Assembly: GCF_002483305.1 (NCBI RefSeq)
Contig: NZ_DLHQ01000026.1
Location: 124,001 to 188,000 of the forward strand
DNA length: 64,000 bases
DNA from: Brevundimonas sp. UBA7664
GTDB lineage: Bacteria; Pseudomonadota; Alphaproteobacteria; Caulobacterales; Caulobacteraceae
Direction: 5' to 3'
A program made the position numbers and the translations under genes. A model generated the notes under the pieces. It was not told where the DNA came from. It ran no database searches and saw nothing but the letters and a program-made list of their open reading frames with translations. How positions within the stretch are numbered: the stretch's first letter is position 1; the number at the start of each line of letters is the position of its first letter. Of the stretch, positions 1 through 7,488 are shown piece after piece.

Positions 1-433
1 GAATGGCCCCGCCCCAGGAGGCGGCGGCCGCCTTCTGACCCACGATGACGCGGAACATCACCAGGTTGATGAAGGTCAGGGAGGCGAAGGTGACCGCGAC
101 GATGGCCGAGGCGACAAGGCCTTCCGAGGCGTAGGTGAAGCTGTAGCTGATCGAAAAGGCGAAGGCCCCCTGCCCCAGCGCCGCCAGATGCTGGGCGCGG
201 GTCAGGCGCAGGTTCTGGCGGAAGATCAGGCAGCCGAGGAACAGGATCGCCGCCGCCAGGCCGAACCGCCAGACGATCGACGCGATCGTCGCCACGGTCC
301 CGAGCTGCAGGGTGATGGCGTACCAGGTCGTGCCCCAGATCGTGGCGCAGATGATCACCCCGCCGATGCCCAGCAGGGTGGTCCGCGACAGGGGCGGACG
401 GACGACGGGGAGGGTTTCATCGGGGGAGGTCAC
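1..433 (-). CDS. EamA/DMT-family transporter, N-terminal part (runs off the window start)
   Basis: This is the first ~144 codons of an inner-membrane permease whose C-terminus lies outside the window. The visible protein has successive hydrophobic segments and the IWGTTWYAITLQLG stretch typical of the first helix of EamA/DMT (drug/metabolite) transporters. The second half reads as further helices ending near VGQKAAAASWGGAI. I chose GTG at 433 because the ATG nearby is out of frame and no in-frame ATG precedes the hydrophobic region; a TTG lies two codons upstream and the ribosome binding site is weak, so the start is uncertain. The substrate cannot be told from the sequence. Confidence 0.8.
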   Translation of the reverse strand, partial: MTSPDETLPVVRPPLSRTTLLGIGGVIICATIWGTTWYAITLQLGTVATIASIVWRFGLAAAILFLGCLIFRQNLRLTRAQHLAALGQGAFAFSISYSFTYASEGLVASAIVAVTFASLTFINLVMFRVIVGQKAAAASWGGAI

Positions 434-523
434 AGACGCCAAGTGGCGGATGCCGGCGACGGGGGCAAGGCGAGTTATGCGCCGGTTGTCACAAGGCGGA
501 CTTATGGCGTCCGGAAGCCGCGG

Positions 524-1282
524 TCAGCCGCGCAGTTTGAGCCCGGACCGGACCTCGAGGGGCACGGCCTGATAGACGGTCGCCGGGCGGATGTTGAGGC
601 GCGCGCGGACCGTCTCCAGCGGCTGTTCGAACAGGGCCTCGTAGTCGAGACCGGGCAGCCAGCGGGCGGCCCGGCCGTTGCGGTACGCCTGCCAGACGGC
701 GCGACGGGCGGGGATCGAGCGGACCTCGCGCTGGATCTCGCGGGCGGCGCCCCAGCCGATAAAGGCGAAGCCGAGATTGCGGGTCTGGCCGTAGGAGAAG
801 GAGACGACGCAGGCCTCGCCCAGGGCATCAGTGCCGTAGCCGGTCAGGACGTGCCAGATGTCGTGGATGTCGCGCAGACGGCGCGAATACCAGACGACCG
901 GGTGCGGCGCGTCGATGAAGGGCACGACCTCGCGCTCGACCTCGGCCAGTCCGTCGGCGGTGAAGCCCCGCGCCTCGCGGAAAGCCCGGTAGGTCGCGCC
1001 GACCGTTCCGGGCTGGAACCGGGCCAGCCAGACCGGGTCGTCCAGCTTGTGGGCGAGCTCCTCGCGCAGGAAGGCCTGGCGCCCGCCCTCCATGGTCGAC
1101 AGCATCCGCTGATAGCCGCGCGAGACCGAGCGGCCGCTGAGCGCCTGCATGATGCGGAACACCTGGACGGTGTCCTCCTTGTCGTGGATCAGGCGACGGA
1201 AGGCCTTCAGCGCCGTCAGCGGGCGCAGGCGCTCGGAGCGGATCTTGCGGAAGTCATCGATGTCGGCGGAAATCAGGGTCAT
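524..1282 (-). CDS. Coq4 family ubiquinone biosynthesis protein
   Basis: A 252-residue soluble protein of the Coq4 family, which in mitochondria organises the CoQ biosynthetic complex and takes part in ring modification. The signature HDxxH-x11-E metal-binding motif is intact: HDIWHVLTGYGTDALGE. Length matches the family. ATG at 1282 starts the homologous region directly; an in-frame extension further upstream runs antisense through the next gene and is not real. It is divergent from the type III polyketide synthase at 1391 across a 108-nt spacer. The bacterial role in ubiquinone synthesis is inferred from the family. Confidence 0.88.
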   Translation of the reverse strand: MTLISADIDDFRKIRSERLRPLTALKAFRRLIHDKEDTVQVFRIMQALSGRSVSRGYQRMLSTMEGGRQAFLREELAHKLDDPVWLARFQPGTVGATYRAFREARGFTADGLAEVEREVVPFIDAPHPVVWYSRRLRDIHDIWHVLTGYGTDALGEACVVSFSYGQTRNLGFAFIGWGAAREIQREVRSIPARRAVWQAYRNGRAARWLPGLDYEALFEQPLETVRARLNIRPATVYQAVPLEVRSGLKLRG

Positions 1283-1330
1283 GGCGGCGTCCGGGAGGAT
1301 GGCGCAGTGTAGCGAATGATCCGTCCGTCG

Positions 1331-1355
1331 GGAACGGCCGCGCCCAGCTTGGGTT
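1331..1355 (+). promoter_or_regulatory. Possible EcfG-type promoter upstream of the type III PKS
   Basis: GGAAC at 1331-1335 is followed after 16 nt by GGTT at 1352-1355. The EcfG (general stress sigma factor) consensus of alphaproteobacteria is GGAAC-N16/17-cGTT, so the -35 element and spacing fit and one -10 position differs. Transcription would begin about 28 nt before the ATG at 1391. One-base deviation keeps confidence modest. Confidence 0.35.
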
Positions 1356-1390
1356 AACAGCGATAATATTCCATTGAAAGCCGCGCCCTG

Positions 1391-2458
1391 ATGCTCTCCG
1401 TAGTTTCCCCGGCGCCGGTCCCGCGGCTGCAGTCGCTCGCCCTGGCCTGGCCGTCGCATGTGTTGCGCCAGGAGGATGTCGCGGCCAATGGCGCGGAGAT
1501 GTTCGCCACCACCCACGGCGGCTTTGAGCGGCTGGCGCCGATCTATCGCAACGCCCTGATCGAGACGCGGCATTCGTGCGTGCCGATCGAGTGGTACCTG
1601 AAGCCGCACAGCTTCTCCGAGCGTAACGACCTGTTCCTCGACAACGCCGTGCCCCTGCTGGCCGAGGCGGCCGGCAAGGCGCTGGATCAGGCCGGTCTGG
1701 CTGCGGAAGACATCGACGCCATCGTCGTGGTCTGCACGACCGGCATCGCCACCCCGGCGCTGGATGCGCGGCTGATGCAGGTCATGCCGTTCCGGCCGGA
1801 TGTCCGACGGGCCCCGATCTTCGGCCTGGGCTGCGCCGGCGGGGTGGTGGGACTGGCGCGCGCCGCCGACATGGCGAGGGCCCATCCGGACGAGCGGGTG
1901 CTGTTGCTGGTCGTCGAGCTGTGCGCCCTCACCTTCCGGGCCCAGGACCGGTCCAAGAGCAATCTGGTCGCCACCGCCCTGTTCGGCGACGGCGCGGCGG
2001 CGGCGGTGATTTCGTGCCGCGACGATGCGACCGGTCCCGCGCTGGGGGCCAGCCGCGAGCACACCTGGCCCGACAGCCTCGACGTCATGGGCTGGGACGT
2101 GGCCGACGACGGGCTGAAGGTGGTGTTCAGCCGCGACATCCCGACTCTTGTCCGCGACGATTTCAAACCCGTGGCGACGCGGTTCCTCGCCGACAACGCC
2201 ATAACGGCGGCGGGTGTGGGCGGCTTCGTCTGCCATCCCGGCGGGGCCAAGGTGATCGACGCGCTGGAGTCCTGTTTCGGACTGGATGACGGGGCCCTCA
2301 CCCACACCCGCGCGGTGCTGCGCGACCACGGCAATATGAGCGCAGCGACGGTCCTGTTCGTGCTCAAGGCCGTGCTGGACGACGGAGGCAAGGGGCCGCT
2401 GTTGCTGACGACGCTCGGCCCCGGCTTCACGGCGGCGCTGATGCTGGTGCATGCGTGA
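1391..2458 (+). CDS. Type III polyketide synthase (chalcone/alkylpyrone synthase-like)
   Basis: A 355-residue condensing enzyme of the chalcone/stilbene synthase superfamily. The Cys-His-Asn triad is visible: Cys148 in GLGCAGGV, His282 in GFVCHPGG and Asn315 in DHGNMSAAT. Such enzymes extend an acyl-CoA starter with malonyl-CoA and cyclise it to pyrones or resorcinols. The stop codon overlaps the start of an ICMT-like methyltransferase, the same pairing as Bacillus BpsA-BpsB, where the partner O-methylates alkylpyrones. By analogy the product may be a methylated alkylpyrone or similar membrane lipid; the starter is unknown. A candidate EcfG promoter lies upstream. No regulator of secondary metabolism is adjacent other than the RHH protein at 2949. 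Confidence 0.9.
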   Translation: MLSVVSPAPVPRLQSLALAWPSHVLRQEDVAANGAEMFATTHGGFERLAPIYRNALIETRHSCVPIEWYLKPHSFSERNDLFLDNAVPLLAEAAGKALDQAGLAAEDIDAIVVVCTTGIATPALDARLMQVMPFRPDVRRAPIFGLGCAGGVVGLARAADMARAHPDERVLLLVVELCALTFRAQDRSKSNLVATALFGDGAAAAVISCRDDATGPALGASREHTWPDSLDVMGWDVADDGLKVVFSRDIPTLVRDDFKPVATRFLADNAITAAGVGGFVCHPGGAKVIDALESCFGLDDGALTHTRAVLRDHGNMSAATVLFVLKAVLDDGGKGPLLLTTLGPGFTAALMLVHA

Positions 2459-2955
2459 TGTGGCTGTGGGTCGTTCTGGTCGCCGTGGCGGCCCAGCGGC
2501 TGTGGGAACTATGGCTGGCCGACCGCAATACGAGGAGGTTGCTGGCCGAAGGCGGCGTCGAGGTCGGGGCGGCCCACTATCCGCTGTTCGTCCTGCTGCA
2601 CGCCAGCTGGCTGGCGGCCATCGCCATCATCACGCCGTGGACCATGGCGCCCAACCTCTGGTGGCTGGCCCTGTACGGCCTGCTTCAGTTCGGGCGGCTG
2701 TGGGTCATCGCCACGCTCGGTCGGTTCTGGACCACGCGCATCATCACCCTGCCCGCCGCACCCCTGGTCCGGCGCGGCCCGTACCGGTTCGTGCGCCATC
2801 CGAACTATGTGGTGGCGTCGCTGGAGATCGCCGTCCTGCCGCTGGCCTTCGGACAGGTCTGGATCGCTCTGGTCTGGAGTCTGGCCAATGCGCTACTGGT
2901 CGGCTGGCGGATCCGGGTCGAGGATCGGGCGCTGGACGGACGGAGAGCATGCTGA
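2458..2955 (+). CDS. Isoprenylcysteine carboxyl methyltransferase (ICMT)-family membrane methyltransferase
   Basis: A 165-residue integral membrane protein with about four hydrophobic segments and the ICMT-family C-terminal signature GPYRFVRHPNYV followed by a helix and RIRVEDRAL. Members use S-adenosylmethionine to methylate lipid-like substrates at the membrane. ATG at 2458 overlaps the TGA of the polyketide synthase, implying translational coupling; a GTG one codon earlier is the alternative start. Context suggests it methylates the PKS product, as the ICMT-like BpsB does in Bacillus. The stop overlaps the next gene by 7 nt. Confidence 0.85.
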   Translation: MWLWVVLVAVAAQRLWELWLADRNTRRLLAEGGVEVGAAHYPLFVLLHASWLAAIAIITPWTMAPNLWWLALYGLLQFGRLWVIATLGRFWTTRIITLPAAPLVRRGPYRFVRHPNYVVASLEIAVLPLAFGQVWIALVWSLANALLVGWRIRVEDRALDGRRAC

Positions 2956-3185
2956 AGAAGCGGTCGGTGTCCCTGTCCGGCCACGCCACCTCGGTGGCGC
3001 TGGAGGCCGAATTCTGGGCCGTGCTGGACGCCGTCGCGGCGGCCGGCGGCCTGTCGCAGGCCGGGCTGATGAAGCGGATCGACCAGCGTAGGGGGCGCAC
3101 GCCGCTGGCTTCGGCCTGCCGGCTTCTGGCCCTGTCATGGGCGGGCGGCGACCGATCCTTCATCGAACAGGATTCGACTGATTGA
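2949..3185 (+). CDS. Ribbon-helix-helix domain protein
   Basis: A 78-residue protein resembling the RHH_4 type of small alphaproteobacterial DNA-binding proteins: KRSVSLSGHATSVALEAEFW, then a helix with GLSQAGLMKRID and a second helix ACRLLALSW. Ribbon-helix-helix dimers bind short operators. It overlaps the methyltransferase by 7 nt, so it is the third gene of a PKS-methyltransferase-RHH unit and could autoregulate it; that role is inference. No enzyme motif is seen. Confidence 0.75.
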   Translation: MLKKRSVSLSGHATSVALEAEFWAVLDAVAAAGGLSQAGLMKRIDQRRGRTPLASACRLLALSWAGGDRSFIEQDSTD

Positions 3186-3233
3186 CACCCGCCAAGGTTG
3201 GCGCATGGTCGGCTCTCAAGAAGGAAAACCGCC

Positions 3234-3956
3234 GTGCTCGACAAGATCGACAAGACCCTGCTGCCCGCCGCCCTGTTCGGAGGGCTGATCGCCATCGGAC
3301 TGATCGGCGCGGGGGCCTTCATCGGCTCCGGCGTGGTCAATGCCCAGGTCGGCAACCGACAGGTCACGGTGCGCGGTCTGGCCGAGCGCAATGTGGTCGC
3401 CGACCTGGCGGTCCTGAACCTCAGCTTCAAGGCGGCCAACGACGACCTGCCCACGGCCCAGGCCAAGATCGACAATGATCTGGCGCTGGTGCGGGCCTTC
3501 CTGACGCGGCAGGGCTATCCGGCCGAGGCGGTCACGATCGGCCGGCTGCAGGTCACCGACACCCGGGCGCGGGAGTACGGCTCGACCGACAATGTGGTGC
3601 GCTACATCCTGTCCCAGAGCGTCACCGTGCGGACCACGGACGTGCAGCGCGTGGCCCAGACGGAGCGGGCGCTGAACGACCTGGTGCGCGAAGGCGTCCA
3701 GCTGGACTTCGCGGCGCCGACCTATGTCTTCACCAAGCTGAACGAGGTGCGGCCGGCGATGATCGCCGAGGCCACCGCCTCGGCCCGGTCCGGCGCCGAG
3801 CAGTTCGCCAAGGACTCCGGCGCGCCGCTCGGGCCGATCCGCCAGGCGACCCAGGGGTCGTTCGAGATCTTGGCCCGCGAGGACATCGACAGCGAATCGA
3901 CCTCGCTGGACAAGCGGGTGCGCGTCGTCGCGACGGTCAGCTACCAGCTGCGCTGA
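3234..3956 (+). CDS. SIMPL domain-containing (DUF541) exported protein
   Basis: A 240-residue protein with one N-terminal hydrophobic segment (about residues 9-30) followed by a SIMPL/DUF541 domain, recognisable from VTVRGLAERNVVADLAVLNL at its start and the C-terminal VRVVATVSYQL. SIMPL proteins are periplasmic or membrane anchored; a molecular function is not established for most. GTG at 3234 is preferred because AAGGA lies 8 nt upstream; a TTG 12 codons earlier keeps the frame but has no such site. It follows the RHH gene by 48 nt and could be a separate unit. Confidence 0.85.
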   Translation: MLDKIDKTLLPAALFGGLIAIGLIGAGAFIGSGVVNAQVGNRQVTVRGLAERNVVADLAVLNLSFKAANDDLPTAQAKIDNDLALVRAFLTRQGYPAEAVTIGRLQVTDTRAREYGSTDNVVRYILSQSVTVRTTDVQRVAQTERALNDLVREGVQLDFAAPTYVFTKLNEVRPAMIAEATASARSGAEQFAKDSGAPLGPIRQATQGSFEILAREDIDSESTSLDKRVRVVATVSYQLR

Positions 3957-3971
3957 GCCGCCCCGCCCGCC

Positions 3972-4301
3972 TCAGTTCGTGGGCGCAGGACCGGACTGCG
4001 GCACGATAGGCGGTTCGACCGACGGCACGTCCGGCAGGTCCGGCACCTCCGGCACGCGCGGCGCGTCGGGCAGTTCGGGGCGCGGCAGATCGATATCGAC
4101 CGACACATCCGTGCCGTCCGGCGCCTCGATGCCGCCGCCGTTCGAGAAGACGACCACGGCGATGATGATGACCACCACGACCAGCCCGCCCAGCAGCAGG
4201 GCGATCCAGCTGCCGCCGCCCTTGCTCGGGGGCGGATTGTTGATGGTGGTGTGATGGACCACTTCCGGCCGCTCGGGCGGGGGGAGGTTCGGATCGGTCA
4301 T
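3972..4301 (-). CDS. Small single-TM protein with Pro/Asp-rich exported tail
   Basis: A 109-residue protein of unknown function: a polar Pro-rich N-terminus, one strong transmembrane helix around residues 33-52 (WIALLLGGLVVVVIIIAVVV), then a Pro/Asp/Val-rich tail with VSVDIDLPRPELPD. The gene just upstream at 4305 has the same plan and a similar VDIN-type tail, so the two look like a tandem duplication; they are 3 nt apart and probably co-transcribed from the EcfG-type promoter at 4545-4569. No known domain is recognised. Confidence 0.75.
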   Translation of the reverse strand: MTDPNLPPPERPEVVHHTTINNPPPSKGGGSWIALLLGGLVVVVIIIAVVVFSNGGGIEAPDGTDVSVDIDLPRPELPDAPRVPEVPDLPDVPSVEPPIVPQSGPAPTN

Positions 4302-4304
4302 GGG

Positions 4305-4508
4305 TCAGTTGCCGCCGGGTACGGCCGGGGCCGAGACTTCCGGAACATTGATGTCGACGTCGATATCCTTGCTCTCAGGGGCCATGCCGCCGCGGGCGAA
4401 GACGAAATACGCCACGATGGCGAGGACGACGACGATGCCGCCGACGATGAAGGCCAGGCCGGCGTTGCCGCCGCCGTTGCCGGTGTTGTTCGTATTGTTG
4501 TCGGTCAT
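4305..4508 (-). CDS. Small single-TM protein, paralogue of the downstream gene
   Basis: A 67-residue protein: an Asn/Gly-rich N-terminus, one helix (about residues 18-38, LAFIVGGIVVVLAIVAYFVF) and an acidic tail containing DIDVDINVPEV. The plan matches the adjacent 109-residue protein, both starting MTD. The 5' region holds a consensus EcfG promoter whose -10 ends 37 nt before the ATG, so it is a likely general-stress gene. Function unknown. Confidence 0.75.
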   Translation of the reverse strand: MTDNNTNNTGNGGGNAGLAFIVGGIVVVLAIVAYFVFARGGMAPESKDIDVDINVPEVSAPAVPGGN

Positions 4509-4544
4509 GGAATAGTCCCTTCCCCAGGCTGTCGATGCTGCCGG

Positions 4545-4569
4545 AACGACGGCGACGCTTGCCGGTTCC
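4545..4569 (-). promoter_or_regulatory. EcfG-type general stress promoter (minus strand)
   Basis: Read on the minus strand this is GGAAC-N16-CGTT, an exact match to the alphaproteobacterial EcfG (sigma-T) consensus. The start of transcription would fall about 30 nt before the ATG of the 67-residue membrane protein (start at 4508). The same segment also reads GGAAC-N16-GGTT on the plus strand (4543-4567), toward uvrD. Confidence 0.6.
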
Positions 4570-4627
4570 GTAGGGTCGGACGCACGCGGCCGCTGACATC
4601 CGGGTCCGTGCCCCTTATGTTCCGCCG

Positions 4628-6964
4628 ATGAGTCTGCCTGACGCCCCCGCCCCCCGCATCTCCGACCTGGCCCGTTCGCGAGGCCCCGGCGGCGTCGCCG
4701 CGCCCGCCGCCGACTATCTGGCCGGGTTGAACCCCGAACAGCGCGAGGCGGTCGAGACCGTCGACGGGCCGGTGCTGGTCCTGGCCGGGGCCGGCACGGG
4801 CAAGACGCGGGTGCTGACCACGCGACTGGCGCACATCCTGGCCACCGGCCGGGCGCGACCGTGGGAGCTGCTGGTCGTCACCTTCACCAACAAGGCCGCA
4901 CGCGAGATGCGCGAGCGCATCACCCACCTGATCGGTCCGTCCGCCGAGGGGCTGCGCTGGCTGGGCACCTTCCACTCGGTGGCGGCGCAGATCCTGCGGC
5001 GGCACGCGGAGCTGGTCGGGCTGAAATCGAGCTTCACCATTCTCGACACGGACGATCAGGAGCGGGTCTGCAAACAGGTGCTGGAGGCCGCCAATCTCGA
5101 CACCAAGCGTTGGACGCCCAAGTCGCTGAACGGCCTGATCGACCACTGGAAGAACCGCGGCTGGACGCCGGAGAAGCTGCCGCCGTCCGAGGATTTCGCC
5201 AACGGCAAGGGGCATGAGCTCTACGCCGCCTACCAGGCGCGGCTGGTCAGCCTGAACGCCTGCGATTTCGGCGATCTGTTGCTTCACAACCTGACCATCC
5301 TGTCGAAACATGCGGATATCGCAGAGGAATACCGACGGCGGTTCCGCTACATCCTGGTCGACGAGTATCAGGATACGAACGTCGCCCAGTACCTGTGGCT
5401 GCGGCTGCTGACGTCCTCGACCGGCAATGTCTGCTGCGTCGGCGACGACGACCAGTCGATCTATGGCTGGCGCGGCGCCGAGGTCGACAACATCCTGCGG
5501 TTCGAGCGCGACTTTCCCGGCGGCAAGGTCGTAAGACTGGAGCGCAACTATCGGTCAACGCAGCATATTCTGGGCGCTGCCTCCGGCCTGATCGCGGCCA
5601 ACCGCGACCGGCTGGGCAAGACCCTGTGGACCGAGGATTCGAGCGGCGACAAGGTGCGGGTGCGCGGCGTCTGGGACGGCGAGGCCGAGGCGCGGCTGGT
5701 CGCCGACGAGATCGAGACGGCGCGGCGGGCGGGCACGCCCTACAAGGACATGGCGGTGCTGGTGCGCGCCTCGTTCCAGATGCGGGCCTTCGAGGAGCGG
5801 TTCGTCCTGCTGGCCGTGCCCTATGTGGTCATCGGCGGGCCGCGCTTCTTCGAACGCGCCGAGATCCGCGACGCCCACGCCTATCTGCGGCTGATCCTGT
5901 CGGAAGACGACGACCTGGCCTTCGAGCGGATCGTCAACGTCCCCAAGCGCGGCCTCGGCGACACCTCGGTGCAGAAGGTGCTGCAGATCGCGCGGCTTTC
6001 CGGCGTTTCGGCGATGAGCGCGGTGCGCGACCTGATCGTCTCGGAAGAACTGCAGGCGCGGACGCGGACGGCCCTGTCCAATTTCGTGCGCGACATCGAT
6101 CGCTGGCGGACCTTTGCCCAGACGTCCACCCACTGGGAGCTGACCGAAACCGTACTCGAAGAAAGCGGCTACACCGACATGCAGAAGGCCGACCGGGCGA
6201 CCGGTCAGACGCGGCTGGATAACCTCAAGGAGCTGACGCAATCCATGCAGCAGTTCGAGACCCTGCCCGCCTATCTGGAGCACGTCTCGCTGGTCATGGA
6301 CCTGGACCGCGGCGGGTCGGACGACGCGGTGCAGATCATGACCCTGCACGGGGCCAAGGGTCTGGAGTTCCCGCTGGTCTTCCTGCCGGGCTGGGAGGAA
6401 GGCGTCTTCCCCAGCCAGCGCAGCATCGACGAGAAGGGCGAAAAGGGCCTCGAGGAGGAACGCCGCCTCGCCTATGTCGGCGTCACCCGGGCCAAGTCGG
6501 ATGCGCGGATCAGCTTCGCCGCCAACCGGCTGGTGTACGGCCGCTGGACCTCGCAACTGCCCAGCCGGTTCGTCGACGAACTGCCGATCGACCACGTCGA
6601 GGCCGAGAGCGACACCGGCTACTACGGCGTCACCCCCGGTATGAAGGAGGCCAAGAGCCGCTGGGACGAGATGCCGACCTTCGGCGCCGGCTACGCCTCG
6701 CCGGGCTGGAAGCGGGCGCAGTCGTTCACGGCCGGACGGGCGCCGGCGGGGAAGCCGGCGCGGCATACGCTGATCGAGGGCGACGGCCGGCTGGTCGCGA
6801 CGGCGGATCCGAAGGCGGGCGGCGACTGGTCGAAGGGCCAGCGGGTGTTCCACCAGAAGTTCGGCTACGGCGCGGTCAAGGCGATCGAGGGCAACAAACT
6901 GCTGATCGACTTCGAGAAGGCGGGCGAGAAGAAGGTGATCGATACGTTTGTGGAGAAGGCCTAA
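4628..6964 (+). CDS. uvrD: UvrD/PcrA-type superfamily 1 DNA helicase
   Basis: A 778-residue ATP-dependent 3'-5' helicase used in nucleotide-excision and mismatch repair and in clearing replication blocks. Motif I GAGTGKT (about residue 56), motif II VDEYQDTN, GDDDQSIYGWRGA and the late motif MTLHGAKGLEFPLVFLPG are all present. The C-terminal ~60 residues (QRVFHQKFGYGAVKAIEGNK) resemble the PcrA/UvrD tail that contacts RNA polymerase. Its stop codon overlaps the stop of the convergent DUF2059 gene by 4 nt. The 5' region carries the two-faced EcfG-like site. Confidence 0.95.
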   Translation: MSLPDAPAPRISDLARSRGPGGVAAPAADYLAGLNPEQREAVETVDGPVLVLAGAGTGKTRVLTTRLAHILATGRARPWELLVVTFTNKAAREMRERITHLIGPSAEGLRWLGTFHSVAAQILRRHAELVGLKSSFTILDTDDQERVCKQVLEAANLDTKRWTPKSLNGLIDHWKNRGWTPEKLPPSEDFANGKGHELYAAYQARLVSLNACDFGDLLLHNLTILSKHADIAEEYRRRFRYILVDEYQDTNVAQYLWLRLLTSSTGNVCCVGDDDQSIYGWRGAEVDNILRFERDFPGGKVVRLERNYRSTQHILGAASGLIAANRDRLGKTLWTEDSSGDKVRVRGVWDGEAEARLVADEIETARRAGTPYKDMAVLVRASFQMRAFEERFVLLAVPYVVIGGPRFFERAEIRDAHAYLRLILSEDDDLAFERIVNVPKRGLGDTSVQKVLQIARLSGVSAMSAVRDLIVSEELQARTRTALSNFVRDIDRWRTFAQTSTHWELTETVLEESGYTDMQKADRATGQTRLDNLKELTQSMQQFETLPAYLEHVSLVMDLDRGGSDDAVQIMTLHGAKGLEFPLVFLPGWEEGVFPSQRSIDEKGEKGLEEERRLAYVGVTRAKSDARISFAANRLVYGRWTSQLPSRFVDELPIDHVEAESDTGYYGVTPGMKEAKSRWDEMPTFGAGYASPGWKRAQSFTAGRAPAGKPARHTLIEGDGRLVATADPKAGGDWSKGQRVFHQKFGYGAVKAIEGNKLLIDFEKAGEKKVIDTFVEKA

Positions 6965-7488
6965 CGCTTGGAGGTCGGGACGGCGCCCGGTTCGCAACCC
7001 ACCCGGTCGCACAGACGTCGCTGCATGTCCGCCTCAAACGCAGGCTGGAAATAGTCCATCAGTTCGCCCGTTCTCCGAGTGAGAATGACCGACCTCGCCG
7101 TCAGTGAGCGCCCAATCGGACTTTCGTAGAACTCCACAACGCCAACGAGTTCTTCATGGGTGAATTCTTCCGCATATACGGCCACGACGCGATCCATGTA
7201 GCCCGGCATGACGGCGGCAAAAGATTCGAGCGCGACGTCCTCGATCACCTCGCGCTTTTCGGCTGGAATGCGGGGATCAGCGAGAATGTTCTGAAGCATG
7301 CTTTCGATCATGCCGTTCATCAGCTTGTCGAACTGGATGGCGGCAAAGTACCGCCGGACCAGCGCGGCCTTGGCATCGACCTCGGCTGACTGGGCGGTCG
7401 GCGCGTTGGTCTGCGCCACGGCCGGCAAGGCCTGGCCGAACGTCAACGCCAGAACCACGGCAAAGCCCGGCAGAAATTTCGACACCAC
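6961..7488 (-). CDS. DUF2059 domain-containing exported protein
   Basis: A 175-residue protein with a signal peptide (FLPGFAVVLALTFGQALPAV, cleavage after AQ) and a DUF2059 domain: AALVRRYFAAIQFDKLMNGM, then FTHEELVGVVEFYESPIGRS. DUF2059 proteins are periplasmic and of unknown biochemical role. GTG at 7488 or 7485 both fit; AGGGGGGG lies just upstream. Two Cys near the C-terminus (LCDRVGCEPG) could form a disulfide. It is convergent with uvrD and divergent from the gene at 7664. Confidence 0.82.
   Translation of the reverse strand: MVSKFLPGFAVVLALTFGQALPAVAQTNAPTAQSAEVDAKAALVRRYFAAIQFDKLMNGMIESMLQNILADPRIPAEKREVIEDVALESFAAVMPGYMDRVVAVYAEEFTHEELVGVVEFYESPIGRSLTARSVILTRRTGELMDYFQPAFEADMQRRLCDRVGCEPGAVPTSKR

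Noticed and set aside
524..2452. 642-codon minus-strand frame covering the PKS and coq4
   Set aside because: Only the last 252 residues (from ATG 1282) are a real protein; the rest is the antisense of the polyketide synthase.
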